From Clostridiaceae bacterium (lineage in GTDB: Bacteria > Bacillota > Clostridia > Lachnospirales > Lachnospiraceae): DNA of 27,752 nt. The stretch is taken from the NCBI GenBank assembly GCA_018378255.1, contig JAGZXV010000051.1, positions 1 to 27,752 of the forward strand. The letters run 5' to 3'. Positions 16,375 to 20,928 of the stretch are shown here, piece by piece; the first letter of the stretch is position 1, and the number at the start of each line of letters is the position of its first letter. Made by a program: the position numbers and the translations under genes. A model generated the notes under the pieces. It made no database searches. It saw nothing but the letters and a program-made list of their open reading frames with translations, and had not been told where the DNA came from.

Positions 16375-16401
16375 CAGATCACCTTCCTATCTGGCTGTTT
16401 T

Positions 16402-16439
16402 TGATAAAAGAAAAGCACCTACAAACGAATGTAGATGCT
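16402..16439 (-). terminator. Strong minus-strand terminator upstream of the terminase genes
   Basis: On the minus strand a 10-bp stem AGCATCTACA/TGTAGGTGCT (16439-16430 with 16423-16414), with one U-G pair, has the loop TTCGTT and runs into TTTCTTTTATC. It ends transcripts that run antisense to the plus-strand cassette and lies directly before the terminase small subunit. Confidence 0.75.
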
Positions 16440-16470
16440 GAAAAAATCTATATAAATCCTCCTATTTTAC

Positions 16471-16499
16471 TTGACTAGCACTATAATATGTGCTATAAT
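16471..16499 (+). promoter_or_regulatory. Near-consensus promoter with a 20-bp palindromic operator
   Basis: The -35 box TTGACT (16471-16476) and -10 box TATAAT (16494-16499) are 17 bases apart. Between and overlapping them, TAGCACTATAATATGTGCTA (16476-16495) has perfect 6-bp arms TAGCAC/GTGCTA. An inverted repeat placed in a promoter spacer is a typical repressor site. The Xre-type protein encoded downstream is the natural candidate to bind it. Confidence 0.85.
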
Positions 16500-16526
16500 T
16501 AAATCATAGAAAGGAGGTGGTACGGA

Positions 16527-16640
16527 ATGGAAAAACAAATAGGCAAGCTGATAAAAGTGGTTCGAGCACTTATACAACTTGCCTTAGAAATCGGAACACT
16601 CTTAGCGGTTATCAAAATGATAATTGAGAGTATCCGGTAA
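16527..16640 (+). CDS. 37-aa hydrophobic/amphipathic peptide, first gene of the plus-strand cassette
   Basis: The peptide starts MEKQIGKLIKVVRALIQLAL and continues 'EIGTLLAVIKMIIESIR'. A very strong AAAGGAGGTGG ribosome site at 16510-16520 lies six bases before the ATG, about 20 bases after the likely transcription start. The pattern of Lys/Arg/Glu alternating with long aliphatic runs fits a membrane-active or membrane-associated helix. Small peptides like this occur as toxins of type I systems, as holin-like peptides or as regulators of phage functions. I do not recognise a family and infer only from size and composition. Confidence 0.7.
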   Translation: MEKQIGKLIKVVRALIQLALEIGTLLAVIKMIIESIR

Positions 16641-16645
16641 CAACC

Positions 16646-16663
16646 GGGGAGGGAAACCTCCCC
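16646..16663 (+). other. GAAA-loop hairpin between the two peptide genes
   Basis: A perfect 7-bp stem GGGGAGG/CCTCCCC encloses the tetraloop GAAA. No T run follows, so it is not a normal terminator. Its 3' arm is a strong anti-Shine-Dalgarno-like sequence. It could stabilise the first peptide mRNA or control translation of the next gene. Confidence 0.6.
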
Positions 16664-16699
16664 ACCTAAATAATATCATATTTCCATTCTGTATACAAT

Positions 16700-16792
16700 A
16701 TGAAAAAGAATATCAAAAGTCTTACAATCCTGCTTCTATCAACCATATGGCTGATTATCGTTGTAGTTGGCCTTTTTAAACTTTTTCTTTAG
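16700..16792 (+). CDS. 30-aa single-membrane-segment peptide
   Basis: A Lys-rich N-terminus (MKKNIKS) is followed by an almost unbroken hydrophobic run (LTILLLSTIWLIIVVVGLFK) to the stop, which suggests one membrane helix. There is no clear ribosome site before the ATG. Its stop lies beside the AGGAGG site of the HTH gene, so it may couple translation to that gene. The coding status is less certain than for the first peptide. Confidence 0.5.
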   Translation: MKKNIKSLTILLLSTIWLIIVVVGLFKLFL

Positions 16793-16801
16793 GAGGTTCC
16801 T

Positions 16802-16993
16802 ATGCGTTTAAGAGAAATTCGTCTATCACAAAGTCTTTCCGTTCCTAAACTGGTAGAACTATCTGGAGTTCCACGACGAACCATCCAGGAGATCGAAAAC
16901 AGGGACGATTGCCGGGTATCAACAGCAATCCTTTTGGCTGATGCCCTTGGTGTTACACTGGATGAACTTTGCAGAGATCAGACCGCTGAATAA
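16802..16993 (+). CDS. 63-aa Xre-family HTH regulator
   Basis: This compact Cro/CI-type DNA-binding protein starts MRLREIRLSQSLSVPKLVEL. The HTH is at about residues 13-36 (SVPKLVELSGVPRRTIQEIE), and the 'ILLADALGVTLDELC' ending is usual for the family. An AGGAGG site precedes the ATG. It has no second domain, so it would act as a dimer through the HTH itself. As the last gene of the plus-strand cassette, it probably represses the palindromic promoter at 16471-16499. It is unlikely to be the main phage repressor because no integrase or lysogeny genes are near. Confidence 0.9.
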   Translation: MRLREIRLSQSLSVPKLVELSGVPRRTIQEIENRDDCRVSTAILLADALGVTLDELCRDQTAE

Positions 16994-17003
16994 GCGGTCT
17001 TTT
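16981..17003 (+). terminator. Terminator of the plus-strand cassette
   Basis: GACCGCT (16981-16987) pairs with AGCGGTC (16993-16999) around GAATA, followed by TTTTCTTG. The stem overlaps the last codons and stop of the HTH gene. The opposite strand has no T run after it, so it acts on the plus strand only. Confidence 0.85.
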
Positions 17004-17007
17004 CTTG

Positions 17008-17385
17008 TTATATTTGTAAAAATGCATCCATTAATTCACAAATCTTCTTTCCCGCAATTAATAATTTATAATCCTGATATCCATCATATTTTCTCTCCGG
17101 ATCTAATATATCTTTTTCGTAATCAATAAAAATAATATCCTCTATCTCTCCATTTAACTCTATCGCATAATCCCACAAAGTCATATTTTCCCAGTCTTCC
17201 ACTTTTATATGATATTCTATACATTTTCTAAGGTATTGAATAGCTTTTGTATAAATACCAAAATCTTCTTTTAAGCTGGCATTTAAAATTATTTCTACCA
17301 ATTCTTGTGTTATAACATTCTGATACATTACATCTTCTTGAATCATATTTTTCACATTATTGCACATTCTTTTCAGTTTTTCCAT
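17008..17385 (-). CDS. AT-rich 125-aa protein facing the plus-strand cassette
   Basis: The protein starts MEKLKRMCNNVKNMIQEDVM and ends 'YDGYQDYKLLIAGKKICELMDAFLQI'. It is mostly helical and acidic in the middle (YAIELNGEIEDIIFIDYEKDI). AGAGGGG precedes the ATG at 17385, and an upstream in-frame codon at 17445 overlaps the terminator and promoter region. Its AT-rich coding bases differ from the core phage genes. No domain is recognised. It points toward the plus-strand cassette, and the first clear minus-strand terminator is beyond the cassette at 16402-16439, so its message may be antisense to all three cassette genes. Confidence 0.75.
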   Translation of the reverse strand: MEKLKRMCNNVKNMIQEDVMYQNVITQELVEIILNASLKEDFGIYTKAIQYLRKCIEYHIKVEDWENMTLWDYAIELNGEIEDIIFIDYEKDILDPERKYDGYQDYKLLIAGKKICELMDAFLQI

Positions 17386-17424
17386 CTCAATATGCCCCTC
17401 TACTTTTTCTCTATTATATCTCAA

Positions 17425-17452
17425 ATTATAGTCAAAGAAAAGCACCCATCAA
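17425..17452 (-). promoter_or_regulatory. Possible promoter of the 125-aa gene
   Basis: The minus strand has TTGATG (17452-17447), a 16-base spacer and a perfect TATAAT (17430-17425), about 40 bases before the ATG at 17385. The -35 box lies inside the loop and stem of the terminator hairpin. A second TATAAT-like hexamer lies slightly further downstream. Confidence 0.4.
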
Positions 17453-17466
17453 CCGACAGGCGCTTT
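17434..17466 (-). terminator. Terminator between the late-regulator gene and the 125-aa gene
   Basis: The minus-strand RNA forms an 8-bp stem AAAGCGCC/GGTGCTTT (17466-17459 with 17446-17439), with a G-U pair and a 12-base loop, followed by TCTTTG. On the plus strand the same site has an A-C mismatch, so it works on the minus strand. It probably ends the early transcript. Confidence 0.6.
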
Positions 17467-17579
17467 CTCGTGGGGATAAAAATATTCATTTATGGGAGGA
17501 GGTTATGGATTCAAGCTCTTTCACCTAAATCCATGATACCAGAATATCACGGAAATACCCCCTCTGTGTGCACATCTTT

Positions 17580-17975
17580 TTATCGTTTCAAAGAAAGAAG
17601 ATAAAAAAAGTATTTTCTGGAACAATAAAAATCCGTTCTGTTTTTTGGCACATCCAGATAATCATATCCGATCCCCTCCGTCACATTCTTCATCAACCAC
17701 TGGTAAATCTCTGGATCAGCCTCAACCGCCGTCTGTTCGATCAGTTCGATATCCTTCTGAAGCATTACGTTCTGAATTGCCGTCCGCTCTACTGGGTTCC
17801 CCGGAAGGTTCCCCTTTGGCATCCCATCGTTTACCACAGCCTTTATTCCATAACTTTTATTTAGCTTCTGCTTTTTCTCCTCATACTGCATACAGAAATA
17901 TTTCAGTTCATTATACTTCGCACGGGATATATTATAATCACTCAGTTTCATATCCCGCTTTCTGATCCGTTCCAA
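17580..17975 (-). CDS. RinA/ArpU-like late transcription regulator
   Basis: This 131-aa protein has 'MKLSDYNISRAKYNELKYFCMQYEEKKQKL', then 'NPVERTAIQNVMLQKDIELIEQTAVEADPEIYQWLMKNVTEG'. It ends 'DVPKNRTDFYCSRKYFFYLLSLKR', which resembles the C-terminal HTH of RinA/ArpU-type proteins. These control late genes in Gram-positive phages and sit just before the terminase genes, as here. A TTG start at 17975 has GGGGAGGAG eight bases upstream; an ATG at 17951 lacks a good site. The family call rests on this pattern and position. Confidence 0.7.
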   Translation of the reverse strand: MERIRKRDMKLSDYNISRAKYNELKYFCMQYEEKKQKLNKSYGIKAVVNDGMPKGNLPGNPVERTAIQNVMLQKDIELIEQTAVEADPEIYQWLMKNVTEGIGYDYLDVPKNRTDFYCSRKYFFYLLSLKR

Positions 17976-17977
17976 TG

Positions 17978-18223
17978 CTATCTCCTCCCCGCTGTCAAAA
18001 TCTCATGCCTTCTCTGTTCCCATTCATTTGCCAGTTGATCTCTGTTTATATTTTCTACAGGCTTAATTGTGTACCGTTTTAGCGCAGTTCCTCCTGAATT
18101 TGCATAGGCGGATATGGTTGCACATGGCAGTGAGGTTAATAAAGAGGCTTCTAAGGCCGTATAATGTCCCATCAAAACACCATTGTCATACAGGGCGTAT
18201 ATTTTTTTCTTTGCCACCGGCAT
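17978..18223 (-). CDS. Small protein of unknown function
   Basis: This 81-aa protein starts MPVAKKKIYALYDNGVLMGH and continues 'YTALEASLLTSLPCATISAYANSGGTALKRYTIKPVENI'. The centre reads like a short HTH such as those that follow a tyrosine-rich strand in phage early proteins ('TALEASLLTSLPCATISAYANSG'). AGGGAGGGG precedes the ATG. The start overlaps the previous gene by 38 bases. A DNA-binding role is a guess. Confidence 0.75.
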   Translation of the reverse strand: MPVAKKKIYALYDNGVLMGHYTALEASLLTSLPCATISAYANSGGTALKRYTIKPVENINRDQLANEWEQRRHEILTAGRR

Positions 18224-18500
18224 CCCCTCCCTTCACCTCCGGATGGTAATAATCATTCATCATGTAGAGATGCCCGCCGCAGACACACTGTTCTCTCCTG
18301 TCATCCACCAGATACTTTCTCCGACAGATCATACAGATCTTCTTTGTGTGGCCGCATGGCCGGATCCCCTCCCTACCTGCTTCCAGTGCGGTACCGGAGA
18401 ACGCCGGCATCCTGGACGAAAAGGTATCCGGCGGCGGACCGTTTAGTATGTAATGCTGTTTGGCGGCTCGCTGGCCTGCCTCGTTGTTTATATTATTCAT
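18186..18500 (-). CDS. Small Cys-rich protein
   Basis: The protein is 104 aa and starts MNNINNEAGQRAAKQHYILN. The C-terminal half has a zinc-ribbon-like set: CGHTKKICMICRRKY, then CVCGGH. The N-terminal half is low in order (Pro, Gly, Ala). I chose the ATG at 18500 because GAAAGGCG precedes it. No known domain; metal binding is inferred from the Cys spacing. Confidence 0.7.
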   Translation of the reverse strand: MNNINNEAGQRAAKQHYILNGPPPDTFSSRMPAFSGTALEAGREGIRPCGHTKKICMICRRKYLVDDRREQCVCGGHLYMMNDYYHPEVKGGDAGGKEKNIRPV

Positions 18501-18527
18501 AATCGCCTTTCTCACTCAAATATCAGT

Positions 18528-18728
18528 TTAACCAATTACAAAATCGAACCAATGACAATTAAAATCGCTCTCTTTTTCCGGGATTGGCATACAAACCCCC
18601 ACTGCATCTTTCACATATAATTCGCCTTTGATTTCAATGACTGTCATCGGATAATAGCCAAATCTACGCACTTTACAGTCAATTTGTTTTCCTACAAGGT
18701 CTTTTGCATTACCTTTATATAGTTTCAT
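18528..18728 (-). CDS. Small beta-rich protein
   Basis: This 66-aa protein starts MKLYKGNAKDLVGKQIDCKV and contains 'RRFGYYPMTVIEIKGELYVKDAVGVCMPIPEK'. It looks like a small barrel. A GGAGGTGAAG site fixes the ATG at 18728. The leader has TTAACATTT three bases before GGAGG, the same arrangement as the gene starting at 19295. The function is unknown. Confidence 0.75.
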   Translation of the reverse strand: MKLYKGNAKDLVGKQIDCKVRRFGYYPMTVIEIKGELYVKDAVGVCMPIPEKESDFNCHWFDFVIG

Positions 18729-18746
18729 CTTCACCTCCGCCAAATG

Positions 18747-19049
18747 TTAATTTAACTTTGCAATAATTTCCGATTTATCAATTACGATAAATTCATTTTC
18801 CTCGTAATCCCACCCAAACTCCAAACAGTCCTCTTCATCGGCCGGCCGACCAAATGGACACCCCCAGGAAAAGCAGCAACCTATTCCATCGAATTTTTCT
18901 TCGCACTCTGGGTGCCGGCAGTTATACCCATTATTGGGGCATATGTCACAACCATCGTCAAAATTGGCGTTGAAGAAATAGCCACACATATTTGCAAAAC
19001 AATTGATAGCCATTATTGCCTTGGTTCTGTCTTTGTTGATTTCGTACAT
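18747..19049 (-). CDS. Cys-rich 100-aa protein
   Basis: The protein starts MYEINKDRTKAIMAINCFAN. It has a dense Cys/His core: 'DGCDICPNNGYNCRHPECEEKFDGIGCCFSWGCPF' together with earlier Cys residues, about ten Cys in all. This suggests a metal-bound or Fe-S-like knot in the cytoplasm. It ends with an acidic patch (DEEDCLEFGWDYEENEFIVI). AAAGGAAC precedes the ATG. I know of no function. Confidence 0.78.
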   Translation of the reverse strand: MYEINKDRTKAIMAINCFANMCGYFFNANFDDGCDICPNNGYNCRHPECEEKFDGIGCCFSWGCPFGRPADEEDCLEFGWDYEENEFIVIDKSEIIAKLN

Positions 19050-19088
19050 AGTGTTCCTTTCCCTGTCTGGGTCGTTAAATGCTAAAAG

Positions 19089-19295
19089 TTAGTTGCTAAT
19101 CTCTCCACCAGTATCCATAAATCTTTCATAATAATTTCTCGTGTATGCAGTAGTCTTATTGGGACGACTTTCATCGACCGTCATAATATCTGCAATCAGT
19201 AATGCATTAAGTCGGCTGTTATATATCAAAATCACCTTGCCATCCTTATACATACCATAATCACACACTACTGGCTTAACCTCATATTTCGGCAT
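19089..19295 (-). CDS. Small protein of unknown function
   Basis: This 68-aa protein starts MPKYEVKPVVCDYGMYKDGK and continues 'VILIYNSRLNALLIADIMTVDESRPNKTTAYT'. The mix of strand and helix with 'RLNALLIADIM' is seen in short phage early proteins. GGAGG lies seven bases before the ATG, preceded by the TTAACATTT leader motif. No domain is recognised. Confidence 0.78.
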   Translation of the reverse strand: MPKYEVKPVVCDYGMYKDGKVILIYNSRLNALLIADIMTVDESRPNKTTAYTRNYYERFMDTGGEISN

Positions 19296-19360
19296 GTCAC
19301 AACCTCCACAAAATGTTAATCTGCTTGTCTATAACATGTGTATTCAATGGATTGCAAGAT

Positions 19361-19558
19361 TTACTTATTCAAGTCTTTGCCGCATATCGGGCAAAAATTC
19401 AACGGAATCCACTCATATGTTGCAGTAGAATCAGATGTTTGAATATCCATTTTCAACTGTTTTCCGTCAAATCTAATATCTACAACTTCGTCTTTTACTA
19501 TTGATATTGGAGTTATGCTACAGTACGGACATTTTATATGTCCTCTTTTCAATTTCAT
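19361..19558 (-). CDS. Small zinc-ribbon protein
   Basis: This 65-aa protein starts MKLKRGHIKCPYCSITPISI and ends 'WIPLNFCPICGKDLNK'. CPYC and CPIC form a four-Cys zinc ribbon that brackets the strands 'VVDIRFDGKQLKMDIQTS'. The ATG at 19558 has GAGGTGG upstream; a TTG at 19576 is less likely. Such ribbons are common in small phage early proteins of unknown role. Confidence 0.78.
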   Translation of the reverse strand: MKLKRGHIKCPYCSITPISIVKDEVVDIRFDGKQLKMDIQTSDSTATYEWIPLNFCPICGKDLNK

Positions 19559-19585
19559 CACATCACACCACCTCAATGCTAATTT

Positions 19586-19765
19586 TTACTTATATTTTCT
19601 AAAGTAATTAGTTATCCTCTGACCATTCAAAGGCGGTTTATTCCATTCAACTTGACGATTAAACCCAAACTCTTTTATACACTCAATAAAGGTCATGTTA
19701 AAATGGCTTTCGACTATTTTGCTCTCAATCCACTCGTTTCTATCCCATGCATCTTGGTCAAACAT
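19586..19765 (-). CDS. 59-aa protein
   Basis: The product starts MFDQDAWDRNEWIESKIVES and continues 'HFNMTFIECIKEFGFNRQVEWNKPPLNGQRITNYFRKYK'. An AGAAAGGA site lies six bases before the ATG, and the frame ends at TAA 19588-19586. It is charged and looks like a folded helical protein. No domain is known to me. Confidence 0.68.
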   Translation of the reverse strand: MFDQDAWDRNEWIESKIVESHFNMTFIECIKEFGFNRQVEWNKPPLNGQRITNYFRKYK

Positions 19766-19800
19766 ATTTTTCCTTTCTCCAATACTCTCGAAAAACTTAA

Positions 19801-19956
19801 TTATCCCTTTTCACTCATAAACAACTTTTTTGTCTTTACAAACCATTTTTGAAGTTTTTCATTATGCCTGTGGAATTTTTTAGCATAACGTTTCGTTGTC
19901 ACTGCATAATATTTTGATACCAGAAAGTAAAAGTATAGTTTAACTTTATACATCAT
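19801..19956 (-). CDS. 51-aa very basic protein
   Basis: The product starts MMYKVKLYFYFLVSKYYAVT and continues 'TKRYAKKFHRHNEKLQKWFVKTKKLFMSEKG'. The ATG at 19956 has AGAGGTG upstream and overlaps the end of the methylase gene by 11 bases, so it is probably coupled to it. It has an aromatic N-terminal stretch and a Lys/Arg-rich helix, which could bind nucleic acid or a membrane. No family is recognised. Confidence 0.65.
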   Translation of the reverse strand: MMYKVKLYFYFLVSKYYAVTTKRYAKKFHRHNEKLQKWFVKTKKLFMSEKG

Positions 19957-20743
19957 TCTTCACCTCTTTCGGTTCAAAATTCATCCACAACGTTTCCGTC
20001 CTCTTTAAATTATGCTGCGCCCTGGCCCCGATCTGCTCCTTATGCCACCCTGAAAGATACTCCTGATATAATTCACAGTCGTATCCTGACAGCATCACCA
20101 TGGCTTTACTCCGGCAGATCTCTTCCAGCAGTTCCACATGCTCCGCATCCTCCATCTCATAGCGGTACTGTTTTCGGCCTCTTGTTGACAGCACATAGGG
20201 AGGATCAATATAGATCAGCACATTTGGATGACTAAAGGCCCGGATCAACTCAATTGCCGGCCGGTTCTCAATCTGCACTCCTTTGAGCCTGGCGGCCATG
20301 TAAGCGATATTCTCCGGCAGCTCATTAAAATACCGGACCGCATAGGCAGCCTCACGTCCGTACACATCTTTCTTCCAACCGCACCTCTCCGTCAGCCGGA
20401 ACCCATGGCTCTGCATTGACCGGATCACAAAATAACCTGCCTGCTCGATCTTATCGGCTGGCACTTTCCGGAAAGTCTCATCATAGACCTGCCTGGCATA
20501 CGGCGTATAAATCAGCAACTCCTGCAGCTGGCCCCGGGTGACCGGATCTTGAATTACCCGGAAGAAATTAACCACATCTCCATCCAGATCATTGATCGTC
20601 TCGATTCTGGCCGCTGTTTTCTGGAAGAACACTCCGCCACAACCAAAATACGGTTCCAGATAGCTGTGGTGCGGCGGCATATAGCTGATAATCCATGGCG
20701 CGATCCGTTTCTTTCCTCCTGGATAATGTAACAAAGAGTTCAT
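19946..20743 (-). CDS. dam: Dam-type N6-adenine DNA methyltransferase
   Basis: This 265-aa protein starts MNSLLHYPGGKKRIAPWIIS. The S-adenosylmethionine motif LEPYFGCGG is at residues 29-37 and the catalytic DPPY at 180-183, in the D12 (Dam) class order. The length is normal. It probably methylates adenine in phage DNA, which can protect against host restriction. No restriction enzyme gene is nearby, so it is an orphan. Its ATG overlaps the HTH gene stop by four bases. The target site cannot be read from the sequence. Confidence 0.9.
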   Translation of the reverse strand: MNSLLHYPGGKKRIAPWIISYMPPHHSYLEPYFGCGGVFFQKTAARIETINDLDGDVVNFFRVIQDPVTRGQLQELLIYTPYARQVYDETFRKVPADKIEQAGYFVIRSMQSHGFRLTERCGWKKDVYGREAAYAVRYFNELPENIAYMAARLKGVQIENRPAIELIRAFSHPNVLIYIDPPYVLSTRGRKQYRYEMEDAEHVELLEEICRSKAMVMLSGYDCELYQEYLSGWHKEQIGARAQHNLKRTETLWMNFEPKEVKNDV

Positions 20744-20928
20744 TCTTCATCCTCTATCTCTATTCTGTGATATCTGCATCTTTTCCAACCACCCTTTTTC
20801 GCCTGGCAAATCGTGGACGCTATAGTACTGCGGGATACTCCTAACATCTGTGTCAATTCCTGGATGTTATCCGCCACAGCAATGGGGAGTTCATAAATGT
20901 CAGATGTTACTGCTGTATACAATACCAT
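20740..20928 (-). CDS. Small HTH protein
   Basis: This 62-aa protein starts MVLYTAVTSDIYELPIAVAD. An HTH follows: 'NIQELTQMLGVSRSTIASTICQAKKGG'. The basic end 'WKRCRYHRIEIEDEE' continues after it. GGAGGGAAAG precedes the ATG at 20928, inside the end of the 544-aa gene. It is likely a DNA-binding early protein; the target is unknown. Confidence 0.8.
   Translation of the reverse strand: MVLYTAVTSDIYELPIAVADNIQELTQMLGVSRSTIASTICQAKKGGWKRCRYHRIEIEDEE

Larger units (their letters stand above)
18742..19582. repeat. Dispersed 8-9-bp motif AAATG[TC]TAA at small-gene junctions
   Basis: The plus strand has AAATGTTAA at 18742-18750 and 19311-19319, AAATGCTAA at 19077-19085 and AATGCTAA at 19575-19582. 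All four are in the leaders of consecutive minus-strand genes, read there as TTA[AG]CATT(T). At two of them the motif lies exactly three bases before GGAGG. Confidence 0.5.

Noticed and set aside
16802..16993. Xre protein as the main prophage repressor
   Set aside because: It has no oligomerisation or cleavage domain, no divergent cro partner and no integrase nearby. A local regulator fits better.
17505..17528. Seven-codon plus-strand frame after GGGAGGAGG
   Set aside because: A strong ribosome-like site, but it is only two bases from the ATG, with no promoter or downstream gene on that strand. A small inverted repeat (ATGGATT/AATCCAT) overlaps it. A leader peptide is possible but not supported.
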